The notes beneath the pieces were generated by a model, which saw only the letters and a program-made list of their open reading frames with translations, did no database searches and had not been told where the DNA came from. From assembly GCF_030409555.1 (NCBI RefSeq), contig NZ_JAUFPU010000008.1:390035-454034 (forward strand): a stretch of DNA of 64,000 nt, given 5' to 3'. Every line of letters starts with the position of its first letter. The first letter of the stretch is position 1. Source of the stretch: Chitinimonas viridis (GTDB lineage: Bacteria > Pseudomonadota > Gammaproteobacteria > Burkholderiales > Chitinimonadaceae). The position numbers were made by a program, and so were the translations under genes. Positions 1 to 9,331 of this stretch are shown in pieces.

Positions 1-356
1 GTTCGGTCGAAATCTGGTCACAACCCGCGGGCGGCATGCTGCTGGGTGTATCGCGCATCGTGGCCAAGGGCCAGACGCGGGAGTTTGAATACCTGCGCAT
101 CCATGTGGCGGATGGTCAGTTGGCTTATACCGCCAAACCTTCCAACCAGGCTGAGACCACGTTCAAGTTGCTGAGGGCAGAGGGGCGTTCGCTGGTGTTC
201 GAGAATCTGGCGCATGATTTTCCGCAGCGCATCCTGTACCGCCTGCAGCCTGATGGCAGTTTATTGGCCAGGATAGAGGGCCAGATCAAGGGGCAGGAAA
301 AGTCGCGGGATTTTCCCATGACCCGTACGGCCTGTGAGGCGCCAGCAGCGTCTTGA
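1..356 (+). CDS. DUF6265-like protein, 5' end cut by the window
   Basis: The reading frame is open from base 3 to a TGA at 354-356, so the start lies before the window. The visible part (about 117 residues) runs from a W-S-x-P-A-G-G motif into a short beta-rich domain. That pattern and length fit DUF6265, a family of small proteins of unknown role. No signal peptide can be judged because the N-terminus is missing. It converges on the GGDEF gene at 418. Family assignment is from recall of the motif pattern; no function is proposed. Confidence 0.6.
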   Translation, partial: SVEIWSQPAGGMLLGVSRIVAKGQTREFEYLRIHVADGQLAYTAKPSNQAETTFKLLRAEGRSLVFENLAHDFPQRILYRLQPDGSLLARIEGQIKGQEKSRDFPMTRTACEAPAAS

Positions 357-417
357 GCCGCCTGACTTTCACCCATCTGTCTCGCCAGCCGGGCGGTGTG
401 CTGCCGCTCTATCGTTT

Positions 418-2292
418 CTAGCTTGTCTCGCCGGGCCGGGCGATGACCAGTTGGTCGCGCCCCTGCTGCTTGGCCCGATACATGGCGGCATCTGCGCGTC
501 GCATCAGGCGCTCGAAGCTTTCGCCAGGCTGGGCCTCGGCTGCGCCCATGCTGAAGGCTATGATCAGCTCGGCAGGCAGGTCTTCATGTTGCGCTTGAAG
601 GTGTTGTCGCATGCGCTCGAACACCAGGGGGACTTCGCTGCTATGGGTGGCGGGCATGATCAGCAGCCATTCTTCGCCGCCCACCCGGCCCAGCCTGTCG
701 CCGCGCCGTAGCGTGGGCTGGCAAACCTGGGCGAAGCGCCGCAGTACGGTGTCACCGACTTCGTGGCCGTAGCGGTCATTGATGGATTTGAAATGGTCCA
801 GATCAATCACCGCCAATGAGAAGCGCAGGCCTTCTTCGCGGCAAGCCTGCAATTGTCGCTGGCCGTACGCTAGGATATGCCGGCGATTAGGTGCGCCAGT
901 CAGTTCATCATGCATGGCGAGGGCCGCATAGCGCTGCTTCTGCCTGACCTGCCGCAGCAATACAAAGGCCAGTGTGGCAATGGCGATGACGCTGCAAAGC
1001 AAGCCCAGCAGCAATAGCAGACGGCGGCTTTTGCCTGCTTCCAGTTCGGCGGCCTGGCGGCGGCGTTCGGATTTCAGCAGAGCGTTGTCGGCCTCCTTGC
1101 GCTCGCTGTCGAACCGCGCCTGCATCTCGGTGGTCAGCTTGCGGTTGAACTGTTCGTCATTGGCCTTGTTCGCCTGTATCCAGGCTTCCAGCTCGGCCAG
1201 CGCCTCCCGGTAGCGGCTTTGCTGCTTGTAGACCAGGCTGCTGGTTTTGTGCAGCATCAGCTTGCGGGGGGCGGTGGGGTTCTGCTTGAAGATAGCCTCG
1301 GCCTCGGCCATCGCCGCCATGGCGGCACGGACATCACGCCCCGCCAGTGCTTCGGCTCGCGCCAACTGAGTGCCAAACAGCATGTCTTGAAGGTGGGTGC
1401 GGCGGAATTCCTGCAAGGCGAGGTCAAGCTGCTGCAACGCGGCATCAGTTCGCCCTTGCTTCAGGTCGATGGCACCCAACCTGAAGCGGGCATAGGCTAC
1501 GCCGGTCGCATCATTCAGCGCTTCGGAGTGAGCCAGCGCTTCGCGCAAGGTATCGCCAGCTTCCTGCCACCGCTCCAGGCGCAACAGGCTGACGCCGATA
1601 TTGTATTGCCGTACCGACAAGGCGTGGCGATCCCGCGCCGGGTTCAGGCCCACCAGGCTGCGGCGGTAATAGTCCACCGCCTGGCCCTCATCCCCCAGCG
1701 TGCTGTAGGCATTGCCGATATCGTTGAGTACGCCGCTGACGTCTGCCGTCAGCTTGAGGCTATCGAACAGGGCGTGGGCGCGAAACAGCAGCGGCAATAC
1801 CTCGTTGAACCGACTCTCACCTTGCAGCAACCGGGCTTTTTCCTGCAGGGCAGAGGCCAGTTCGCGCTGCCGCTTGTTGCGTTCGGCCAAGCTGATGGCA
1901 GCGTCGAGATCCCTCATGGCCTCGGCTTGTTTGCCGCTTTGTGCCAGCAAGCGCCCACGTAGCGACAACATGGTGGACTCACTGCCGGCCTGGTTCAGCT
2001 CACGTGCGAGCATCAGGCCGCGTGCCAGCACGATATCCAGATCGGTATAGTGCTCCATCTGGGCCGAGGTGATGGCCAGCAGGCGCAGCGCTGCCAATTC
2101 CTCCTGCTTGTCGCCATTGGCCTGTAGTTCGCGGCTCAGCTTGAGCGTTTCCTCGCGAACCTTGATGGGGTCGTCGGCCGCACGCTGTTCCATGGCGGCC
2201 CAATCCACACCGCCTTGTACCCCAAGGCTGGCAAGGGTAAGCAGGCCGGCAAGAAGGTAGTCCAGACAGTGTTGGCTGCGTTGATAGGGCAT
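418..2292 (-). CDS. TPR-repeat diguanylate cyclase (GGDEF)
   Basis: This is a membrane-linked sensor predicted to make cyclic di-GMP from GTP. It has an N-terminal signal or anchor segment, then about 350 residues of helical TPR-like repeats. A transmembrane segment (L-rich, LLLLLGLLCSVIAIATL) follows and then a C-terminal GGDEF domain. The active loop reads GGEEW (about residues 538-542), a tolerated variant of GGDEF. An inhibitory-site RxxD (RRGD) sits five residues before it. The metal-binding segment VIDLDHFKSIND is intact, so activity is expected. I use the ATG at 2292; an in-frame GTG at 2313 is possible, and neither has a convincing Shine-Dalgarno. The TPR part is presumably a periplasmic sensor, with unknown ligand. 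Confidence 0.85.
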   Translation of the reverse strand: MPYQRSQHCLDYLLAGLLTLASLGVQGGVDWAAMEQRAADDPIKVREETLKLSRELQANGDKQEELAALRLLAITSAQMEHYTDLDIVLARGLMLARELNQAGSESTMLSLRGRLLAQSGKQAEAMRDLDAAISLAERNKRQRELASALQEKARLLQGESRFNEVLPLLFRAHALFDSLKLTADVSGVLNDIGNAYSTLGDEGQAVDYYRRSLVGLNPARDRHALSVRQYNIGVSLLRLERWQEAGDTLREALAHSEALNDATGVAYARFRLGAIDLKQGRTDAALQQLDLALQEFRRTHLQDMLFGTQLARAEALAGRDVRAAMAAMAEAEAIFKQNPTAPRKLMLHKTSSLVYKQQSRYREALAELEAWIQANKANDEQFNRKLTTEMQARFDSERKEADNALLKSERRRQAAELEAGKSRRLLLLLGLLCSVIAIATLAFVLLRQVRQKQRYAALAMHDELTGAPNRRHILAYGQRQLQACREEGLRFSLAVIDLDHFKSINDRYGHEVGDTVLRRFAQVCQPTLRRGDRLGRVGGEEWLLIMPATHSSEVPLVFERMRQHLQAQHEDLPAELIIAFSMGAAEAQPGESFERLMRRADAAMYRAKQQGRDQLVIARPGETS

Positions 2293-2597
2293 GGTTGCAG
2301 GGTGAGGGGGCACACACTAACCATATGACACTCGATGCGGGCTTGCTGGTGCGAATCTGCTTGCCATGCCAGCGCGGTATGCGTGCCGATGCCGATCAGG
2401 GAAATTGAGCTTTCGGGGCGTACCCTTTAAGCTTCGCCTGCGGGCCTTGTCGGCCTGCGCAGCCTTCACGCGTCGGCTGTTGAAAGATGGATGGGAGTCG
2501 TCGGCGGAGTGCCAAACACTCGTACGGCGCATGGGTGCTGCCAGTGTCCGCTTCCCTATGCACAGGACCGGCAATACCCTTATCGGAGAGATGTTGC
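2293..2597. other. Divergent intergenic region between the GGDEF gene and speB
   Basis: These 305 bases separate two divergently read genes and should hold both promoters. I looked for a guanidine or polyamine riboswitch before speB and saw no convincing conserved core. The only clear signal is the purine-rich CGGAGAG shortly before the speB ATG. The open frames here look like chance extensions of speB or shadows. Confidence 0.4.
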
Positions 2598-3563
2598 ATG
2601 ACCCAACCGATCTACGGCGACGGCGCTATTCGTCGCGATGGCCTTTATGGTTCCAGTATCGAGAATACCTATGCTGGCGTACTCAGCTTCATGCGCCGCA
2701 AATACACCCGCGATCTGACCGGTGCGGATGTGGTGATCAGCGGCGTGCCGCTGGATCTGGCGGTGACCTTCCGCCCCGGCGCCAGACTCGGCCCTGCGGC
2801 AGTGCGTGCCGCCAGCGTACAACTGGCCGAACTCAAGCCTTTTCCATGGGGTTTTGACCCGTTCGATGACCTTGCCGTGATTGACTACGGCGATTGCTGG
2901 TTTGATGCCCATAACCCGCTCACCATCACGCCTAGCATTGTCGAACATGCCCGTACCATCTTGGCCAGCGGCGCCAAGATGCTGACCTTTGGCGGCGATC
3001 ACTACATCACCTACCCCTTGCTGAAGGCCCATGCCGAGAAGTTTGGCAAACCCCTGAGCCTGATCCACTTCGATGCCCATTGCGATACCTGGGCGGACGA
3101 TAGCCCGGACAGCTTGAACCACGGCACCATGTTCTACAAGGCGATCAAGGACGGCCTGATCGACCCCAAGCGTTCAGTGCAGGTGGGTATACGGACCTGG
3201 AATGACGACTTCATGGGCATGAACGTGCTGGATGCACCCTGGGTGCATGCCAACGGCGCGCAGGCTACCCTGGACCGTATTATCGAGATCGTGGGCGACA
3301 ATCCGACCTACCTGACCTTTGATATCGACTGCCTGGACCCCGCCTTTGCACCAGGCACCGGCACCCCGGTGCCGGCAGGCCTCAGCAGTGCACAGGCCTT
3401 GCACATCATACGTGGCATGGAGCCGGTGAAGCTGATAGGCATGGATGTGGTGGAGGTCTCGCCGCCGTTTGACCAGAGCGAAATCACAGCATTGGCAGCA
3501 GCCCATATTGCAGCTGATTTACTCTGCGTGCTGCGAAATCAGAAGCTCAAGGGCCGTTTCTAA
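2598..3563 (+). CDS. speB: Agmatinase (ureohydrolase family)
   Basis: Predicted to hydrolyse agmatine to putrescine and urea in the cytoplasm. The 321 residues carry all the binuclear manganese motifs of the arginase/agmatinase fold: GGDH, the DAHCD block and the FDIDCLDPAFAPGTGTP block. The start is the ATG at 2598, preceded by CGGAGAG; the frame is open further upstream but those codons are out of family. It stands alone and ends at a strong terminator. Related enzymes act on guanidinobutyrate or guanidinopropionate, so the exact substrate is inferred. Confidence 0.88.
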   Translation: MTQPIYGDGAIRRDGLYGSSIENTYAGVLSFMRRKYTRDLTGADVVISGVPLDLAVTFRPGARLGPAAVRAASVQLAELKPFPWGFDPFDDLAVIDYGDCWFDAHNPLTITPSIVEHARTILASGAKMLTFGGDHYITYPLLKAHAEKFGKPLSLIHFDAHCDTWADDSPDSLNHGTMFYKAIKDGLIDPKRSVQVGIRTWNDDFMGMNVLDAPWVHANGAQATLDRIIEIVGDNPTYLTFDIDCLDPAFAPGTGTPVPAGLSSAQALHIIRGMEPVKLIGMDVVEVSPPFDQSEITALAAAHIAADLLCVLRNQKLKGRF

Positions 3564-3588
3564 GCCTTGGGGCAGACGAAGTGACAAG

Positions 3589-3614
3589 AGGGCGGCCTTG
3601 GGCTGCCCTTTTTT
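3589..3614 (+). terminator. Rho-independent terminator of speB
   Basis: A 9-bp stem (AGGGCGGCC paired with GGCTGCCCT, one G-T pair) with a 3-base loop is followed at once by six T residues. It lies 26 bases after the speB stop. Confidence 0.85.
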
Positions 3615-3987
3615 GTTGCGCTACGGCTTGACGAGGCGGGTATTGACAGAAGGGCTTGACTCCAAGCCTCTGTATTCAAAACAAAATTCAGGTTTGTAAT
3701 CTGCGTGTTTTTTGCAACATTTTACGAGTGGCGCATTTTTGCAACGAATTGGCTGTTTTAGAGTGAACGCTTTAATTCAAATGGTTGAAACAAAATAGGT
3801 TTTCAAAAAATAGCGGCGTGTTTTCATGCGACGCGGGTAAGTGCGCTTCGCTTCGGGCGATAAGCTTATGCGGAAATGAAGTGATTTTGTAACAAATGGT
3901 AACGAGAATGCCGGGGTCTCGCCGCAATCAGCTTACACGAAACTTTCGTGTGAGTGCGGCTGCTATTTTTTAAACCAGGGCTAGAAC
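3615..3987. other. AT-rich leader upstream of the TonB receptor
   Basis: About 370 bases between the speB terminator and the receptor start are much richer in A and T than the flanking genes, with several TTTT and AAAA runs around 3680-3900. This is where the receptor promoter should be. I cannot fix a -35/-10 pair with confidence. An AGGG stands shortly before the ATG at 3988. No gene is supported here. Confidence 0.4.
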
Positions 3988-6900
3988 ATGTTTCCTTTCA
4001 ACAATTTCTCGCGTACCGCCGTCAGTCTGGCAGTTGCCGCGTTGGTAGCGCCGGCATTGGCGCAGAATACCTCTTCCTCGGTGACCGGCCTGGTGACCGG
4101 TGCCGATGGCAAGCCGGTTGCCGGCGCACAGGTGGTAATCAAGCACATGGAGTCCGGCTCCACTGCGACGGCCACCTCCGGCGCAGATGGCCGCTATGTG
4201 GCGCGTGGTTTGCGTGTGGGCGGCCCCTACACCATCGTCATCAGCAAGGACGGCGCCAGCGAGAAGGCGGACGATATCGTGCTGCCCCTGGCTGAAACCT
4301 TCAACCACAGCGTGACTCTGGGCAAATCGGGCGCCGAAGAAATCAAGGTGACCGGCCGTAGCCGCTCCAGCAAGTTCAGCTCGTCCTCCATGGGCGCGAC
4401 CACCAATATCAGCCGCCGCGATCTGGAAGCCCAAGCCTCCATCCAGCGTAACCTGCAAGACTATGCCCGGGCTGACCCACGCCTGTCGCAGTCCGACAAG
4501 GAGCGCGGTGAGATCTCGGCCGGTGGCCAGAACAGCCGCTACAACTCGGTGACCATTGATGGCGTGACCATCAACGACACCTTTGGCCTTGAAGCCAATA
4601 ACATGCCGACGGCCAAGCAGCCGATCTCGATCGATGCCATCCAGTCGGTGCAGGTCAATATCTCCAATTACGATGTGTCGCAGACCGGCTACACCGGCGC
4701 CAACATCAATGCAGTGACCAAGTCGGGGACCAACGAGTTCCACGGCAGCGCCTACTATGTGTACCGCGATGAGAATGGCGCCGGTGATCGTTACAACCGC
4801 AGCAATGACAGCTATACCAAGGCACCGGGCTTTGATGAAACGACAACCGGCTTTACCTTGGGGGGCCCCATCATCAAGGACAAGCTGTTCTTCTTTGCCA
4901 ACTACGAAGAGATGGAAAGCAGCCGTTCCTCGCCCGACTTCGGCCCGCTGGGCAGCGGCCTGAACAATGTCGGTATCACTCCGGCCACCATCAATGCAGT
5001 GCAGGAACTGAGCCGCAGCCAGTACGGCATGGAGATCGGCGGCTGGGAAGCACCCACCGGTACCAAGCTGAAGGTCAAGGACAGCTTGTTGAAGCTGGAC
5101 TGGAACATCAACGACGACCACCGCGCCAGCTTCCGCTACACCAAGACCGAGCAGAGCGAACCGTTCTACAACAACTTCGGCACCCGCTCGCTGTCGCTGT
5201 CCTCGCACTGGTATACCCAGGAGAAGGTTATTGAGACCACGGTGGGCCAATGGTTCGCCAAGTGGACGCCGGATTTCTCTACCGAATTCAAGCTGTCGCA
5301 GCGCGACTATGACAGCGTGCCCAACAAGAACAGCGAACTGCCCGCTATCAAGCTTGATTACGCTGGTGCCTTACCTGCCGGTTCGCCTGATGGCGTAGCG
5401 GGTGGTACCCGCTCGCTCAACTTTGGTACCGAGCGCAGCCGCCAGTTCAACGAACTGCGTACCAAGACCCTGGATACCTATGTCGGTGCCAACTGGCAGC
5501 TGGGTGAGCATGAAGTCAAGTTCGGTATGGACTACACCGATAACGACATCTTCAATGCCTTCCTGCAGAACGTGAATGGTGATTACACTTTCTCCTGTGT
5601 GAACAGCAGCGCTACCTATACCTATAGCTTGGGCGCAGTCAATTGCTCGCGCGATTCGGCTGAGCGAGTTGCTGCCGCTGTGCTGGAGAACTACCGCATT
5701 GGCCGCCCAAGCTCTTATCAGGTGCAGGCCCCGTTGGCTGGCCGTACCCGTGCGGATGGCGCTGCCAAGTTCACCGTGCAGAACACCGGCCTGTTTGCCC
5801 AGGATACCTGGAAGATAGACCGCAACCTGAGCTTGGTCTACGGCCTGCGTCTTGACCGGCAGGGTTTGCCGGATACACCGCTGGCTAACCCCAATGTGGC
5901 CAAGCCCATGGTGGCAGGCAATGTGGCTGGCAATGTGCGCCAAACCGGCGGTTTCGGTGTGGACAACACCTACACCATGGACGGTGAAGTACTGGTGCAG
6001 CCGCGCGTCGGCTTCAACCTGAAGCTCGACAACGCCCGCCCTACTCAGTTGCGTGGCGGTTTTGGCCTGTTCCAAGGCGCTGCTGCCAATGTATGGATGG
6101 GCAACCCCTATGCCAATAGCGGTATGGCAACCCAGATTGTGGGTTGCGGTATCTCCGGCTTTGCTGCCTGCCCGACCTCGGGCGGCGTGTTCAGCGCTGA
6201 CCCCAACAATCAGCGCACCAACTTTACCGGCGCGGTGCCGGCAGTCAATGTGGATCTGATCGAAGACGGCCTGACCCAGCCTTCGGTGTGGAAAGCCAAC
6301 TTGGCGTTCGACCATGAATTGCCATGGGGTGGTCTGGTACTGGGGGCTGAGTGGGTCTATACCAACACCCGTACTGGCATCTACTACCGCAACCTGAACC
6401 TGGGTGCGCCTACCGCCACCGGTAAGGATGGCCGTGAGCTGTACTACAACGCCCAGGGCTACAACCCCAACTGCTGGCGTGATGACGGTAGCAGCAACAC
6501 CTCGGCGACGGGCTGTAATGGCCTGCGTGCCAAGGCGCTGAGCAATGAGAAGTTCAACAATGTGCTGATGGCCAGCAGCACCAGCAAGGGTAGCGGCAAC
6601 GCGACCACGCTGTCGCTGAGCCAGCCGGCACGCGGTGGCCTGGGCTGGTCGCTGGCCTTCACCCGTACTTCGGCCACGGAAGTGAGCCCGCTGAATTCGT
6701 CCACCTCGGGCTCAAACTTTGCTGGGCGCTCCATCTTCAATCCTAATGAAGAAGTGGCCGCCAACTCGGCCTACCTGACCCGTGACCGTGTCAATGCTTC
6801 GCTGAACTGGGAGCGCAGCCTGTTCGGCGGCCTCAAGACCAGCGTTGGCCTGTTCTACGAAGGCCGCAAGGGCAAGCCCTACAGCTGGACCTTCAAGAAC

Positions 6901-7401
6901 GACTTGAACGGTGATGGCCTGGCCGGTAATGACTTGATGTATATCCCGTCGCGCCCTGGCTCGGGTGAGGTGGTATTCCTTGGTGATACGGCCACCAGCC
7001 ACACCAATGAAGAGCGCTTCTGGAATGTGGTGAACCAACACCAGGAGCTGCGCAATTCGACCGGCAAGGCCACCCGTCGCAATGGCAGCTTCTCGCCCTT
7101 CGTCAACAGCTTTGACCTGCGCGTCAAGCAGGAGCTGTTTGCCTTCAGCAAGCACCACAAGGCTTCGTTGACGCTGGACTTCCTCAACGTCGCCAATATG
7201 CTGAACAAGCGTTGGGGTCGTATTGATGAAGTGGGTTTCCAGACCAATGGCGGACAGGCGCGCAGCTTCGTCAACTATGTCGGTATGGACGCACAAGGTC
7301 GCTACGTGTACGCCATGGACGATGTGGAGAACCTGGTGACTCGCCAATCCAAGGGTGAGTCGCAGTGGGCGGTACAGGGCACGCTGCGCTACGAGTTCTA
7401 A
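3988..7401 (+). CDS. TonB-dependent receptor, Oar-like, with carboxypeptidase-regulatory-like N-domain
   Basis: A 1137-residue outer-membrane protein. A signal peptide ending ALA-Q (about residue 26) is followed by a carboxypeptidase-regulatory-like beta domain (about 30-110). A TonB plug follows (about 120-260; motif QNSRYNSVTIDGV, then INAVTKSGTNEFHGSAYY). The long beta-barrel ends in a typical outer-membrane terminal phenylalanine (RYEF). The plug-barrel junction (TLGGPIIKDKLFFF) is typical of the Oar type. No iron-siderophore hallmark is evident. The next gene is a secreted PhoD-like phosphatase, so a role in taking up a phosphorus-containing or organic substrate is possible but only inferred. 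Confidence 0.88.
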   Translation: MFPFNNFSRTAVSLAVAALVAPALAQNTSSSVTGLVTGADGKPVAGAQVVIKHMESGSTATATSGADGRYVARGLRVGGPYTIVISKDGASEKADDIVLPLAETFNHSVTLGKSGAEEIKVTGRSRSSKFSSSSMGATTNISRRDLEAQASIQRNLQDYARADPRLSQSDKERGEISAGGQNSRYNSVTIDGVTINDTFGLEANNMPTAKQPISIDAIQSVQVNISNYDVSQTGYTGANINAVTKSGTNEFHGSAYYVYRDENGAGDRYNRSNDSYTKAPGFDETTTGFTLGGPIIKDKLFFFANYEEMESSRSSPDFGPLGSGLNNVGITPATINAVQELSRSQYGMEIGGWEAPTGTKLKVKDSLLKLDWNINDDHRASFRYTKTEQSEPFYNNFGTRSLSLSSHWYTQEKVIETTVGQWFAKWTPDFSTEFKLSQRDYDSVPNKNSELPAIKLDYAGALPAGSPDGVAGGTRSLNFGTERSRQFNELRTKTLDTYVGANWQLGEHEVKFGMDYTDNDIFNAFLQNVNGDYTFSCVNSSATYTYSLGAVNCSRDSAERVAAAVLENYRIGRPSSYQVQAPLAGRTRADGAAKFTVQNTGLFAQDTWKIDRNLSLVYGLRLDRQGLPDTPLANPNVAKPMVAGNVAGNVRQTGGFGVDNTYTMDGEVLVQPRVGFNLKLDNARPTQLRGGFGLFQGAAANVWMGNPYANSGMATQIVGCGISGFAACPTSGGVFSADPNNQRTNFTGAVPAVNVDLIEDGLTQPSVWKANLAFDHELPWGGLVLGAEWVYTNTRTGIYYRNLNLGAPTATGKDGRELYYNAQGYNPNCWRDDGSSNTSATGCNGLRAKALSNEKFNNVLMASSTSKGSGNATTLSLSQPARGGLGWSLAFTRTSATEVSPLNSSTSGSNFAGRSIFNPNEEVAANSAYLTRDRVNASLNWERSLFGGLKTSVGLFYEGRKGKPYSWTFKNDLNGDGLAGNDLMYIPSRPGSGEVVFLGDTATSHTNEERFWNVVNQHQELRNSTGKATRRNGSFSPFVNSFDLRVKQELFAFSKHHKASLTLDFLNVANMLNKRWGRIDEVGFQTNGGQARSFVNYVGMDAQGRYVYAMDDVENLVTRQSKGESQWAVQGTLRYEF

Positions 7402-7581
7402 TCGTCGCAGCAAAGCCCAAGCTGGCGCCGCAGACCGCAAGGTCTGTGGCGCTTGTTCCATTTATGGGGGGCTTCCATCCGGCCTGGTTTTGTTTCACGC
7501 TTCCGGTCTGTCACGAAGTGGGCAAGGCAGACCTGCCGTATGTCCCCTTAGGCCCCCGCAGCGCGCTGCGCTGCTCTTGGT

Positions 7582-8937
7582 ATGAGGTTGAAACGCATGC
7601 TGAAATCCCTGTATTCCCTGGCATTGGCCAGCCTGCTGGCAGCACCTGCCTACGCAGCCGAGCTGACCGCCGGACCCATGGCTGGGCCACCCACGCTGCG
7701 TGGTGTGACGCTCTGGCTACAAGCCGATGGTGCCAGCCGCGCCACCGTAGAGTACTGGCCCGAGGGCACCCAGGGCGCCAAGCGCCGTACTGCGCCATTG
7801 GCCCTGACGGCCGAGGCGCAATATGCCGGCCATATCACCGTGTTCGGGCTGGAGCCGGGCCGTCGTTACAGCTACCGGGTGGTCCTGAACGACAAGCCGG
7901 CGGCGGGCGGTAAGGTCTATGGCTTTGCTACCCAGGCGCTGTGGCAGTGGCGCACCGACGCGCCGGATTTCACCGTGCTGGCGGGCTCCTGCAACTATGG
8001 CAACGAGCCAGGCTATGACCGGCCGGGTAAGCCCTATGGTGATCGCCACCTGAGCATCTTCAAGACCATGGCGGCGCAAAAGCCGGATCTGACTGTGTGG
8101 CTGGGCGACAATCTGTATTACCGCGAGGTTGATTACGATAGCCCGGCGGGCATGGCCTATCGCTGGCAGCGCGACCGCAGCCAGGGTTATCTGCAGGAAA
8201 TCCTGCAGGTGGGCGGCCATGCAGCTATCTGGGATGACCATGACTACGGCCCCAATGACAGCAACAAGAGCTTTGTCTTCAAGGGCGAGGCGCTCAAGCT
8301 GCAGCAGCGCTACTGGGCCAACCCCAGCTACGGCCTGCCGGATGTGCCGGGGGCTTTCAGTACCTTCAGCTACAACGATGCCGATTTCTTTTTGCTGGAT
8401 AACCGCTGGTATCGCGATGACTATCGCCTGACCGACAGCAACCGCGCCATGTTCGGCCCAGCCCAGATGAACTGGCTGAAGAATGCCCTGTTGGCCTCCA
8501 CTGCGCCATTCAAGGTGATTGCCGGCGGTAGCCAGATGCTGGGCAGGAGCCCGCGCGGGGATAGCTGGGTGGATTACCCAGCCGAGCGGGAGGACTTTCT
8601 GAAGTTTCTGGCTGATGCAAAGATAGACGGCGTGATCTTTCTGTCAGGCGATGTCCATCGTAGCGAGCTGGGCAAGCTGGAGCGGCCGGGCAGCTATCCG
8701 CTGCATGATTTGACTTGCTCGGCACTGACCTCGGGCGTGTATGCTGACGAGAAGCTGCGTAACCGTCCTGGCGTGGTGCCGGGTACCGTGGTCATGGGCG
8801 AACGCAATTTCTGCCAGCTGCGCTTTGAGGGCAGCAAGAAGGAGCGCCGGCTGGTGCTGAAGGTGATCAACGACTTGGGCGAGCAAAAATGGGAGCAGGT
8901 GCTGGAAGCACAGGCCTTGCGTCATCCCAAGTCCTGA
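7582..8937 (+). CDS. Secreted PhoD-like alkaline phosphatase D / metallophosphatase
   Basis: The 451-residue protein has a signal peptide (cut near AYA-A, residue 26), an N-terminal fibronectin-like beta domain (about 30-120) and a metallophosphatase domain. Motifs include GSCNYG, LTVWLGDNLYY, AIWDDHDYGPND and FLSGDVHRSEL, which match the PhoD family that binds iron and calcium. It is predicted to hydrolyse phosphodiesters or phosphomonoesters in the periplasm or outside. It follows the TonB receptor after a 180-base gap. An in-frame ATG at 7597 would also leave a good signal peptide. Confidence 0.88.
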   Translation: MRLKRMLKSLYSLALASLLAAPAYAAELTAGPMAGPPTLRGVTLWLQADGASRATVEYWPEGTQGAKRRTAPLALTAEAQYAGHITVFGLEPGRRYSYRVVLNDKPAAGGKVYGFATQALWQWRTDAPDFTVLAGSCNYGNEPGYDRPGKPYGDRHLSIFKTMAAQKPDLTVWLGDNLYYREVDYDSPAGMAYRWQRDRSQGYLQEILQVGGHAAIWDDHDYGPNDSNKSFVFKGEALKLQQRYWANPSYGLPDVPGAFSTFSYNDADFFLLDNRWYRDDYRLTDSNRAMFGPAQMNWLKNALLASTAPFKVIAGGSQMLGRSPRGDSWVDYPAEREDFLKFLADAKIDGVIFLSGDVHRSELGKLERPGSYPLHDLTCSALTSGVYADEKLRNRPGVVPGTVVMGERNFCQLRFEGSKKERRLVLKVINDLGEQKWEQVLEAQALRHPKS

Positions 8938-8953
8938 TGGTGTAGTGGCATGA

Positions 8954-8994
8954 ATAGGCCAACAGCCAGGGCGATGCCCTGGCTGTTGGCCTAT
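8954..8994. terminator. Perfect 19-bp hairpin between convergent genes
   Basis: Arms 8954-8972 and 8976-8994 are exact inverted complements around a 3-base loop (GAT). The hairpin lies between the stops of the phosphatase gene and the convergent ABM gene, where a two-way terminator is expected. Neither side has a T-tract, so it may instead block 3' exonucleases or be a palindromic repeat. Confidence 0.6.
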
Positions 8995-9001
8995 GGGCAC
9001 A

Positions 9002-9331
9002 CTATGCCGGCGAGGCCAATTCTGTTCCATAGGCCCGGTCCACCCTGGCAACCCGCACGCTGAACGCGGCATACCACTGCGCCCGGCCACGTTGCCGTGC
9101 CTGGGTGTGCTCCGCGTTTCGGCGCCAGTCGGCGATGGCGGCCTCGCTTTCCCAGTACGACACGGTAATGCCGTTGCCATCGGCATCACGTACCGATTCC
9201 AGTCCCAGAAAGCCCGCTTGCTGGCTGGCGAGCCTGACCATGGCCTCGGCGGTGGCGGCGTAGTCATGGTCGCCATCGTTGCGTCGACTGCTGAAGATCA
9301 CGGCATAGTAGGGTGGGGTAGTGGCGATCAT
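9002..9331 (-). CDS. ABM-family monooxygenase-like protein
   Basis: A 109-residue protein of the antibiotic-biosynthesis-monooxygenase (dimeric alpha-beta barrel) type. The segment YYAVIFSSRR, the helix with AGFLGLESVRD and the motif GITVSYWESEAAIADWR are typical. Such proteins oxidise quinone or polyphenol-like substrates without cofactor or act as small-molecule scavengers. Its ATG overlaps the stop of the upstream amidotransferase by 4 bases (ATGA), so the two are translationally coupled. The shared substrate is unknown. Confidence 0.8.
   Translation of the reverse strand: MIATTPPYYAVIFSSRRNDGDHDYAATAEAMVRLASQQAGFLGLESVRDADGNGITVSYWESEAAIADWRRNAEHTQARQRGRAQWYAAFSVRVARVDRAYGTELASPA

Noticed and set aside
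418-711. Protein-coding open frame on the plus strand opposite the GGDEF domain
   Set aside because: It is a GC-rich shadow frame of a well-supported gene on the other strand.
2293-2597. Riboswitch upstream of speB
   Set aside because: I could not match the conserved core of guanidine or other amine riboswitches; only a ribosome site is clear.
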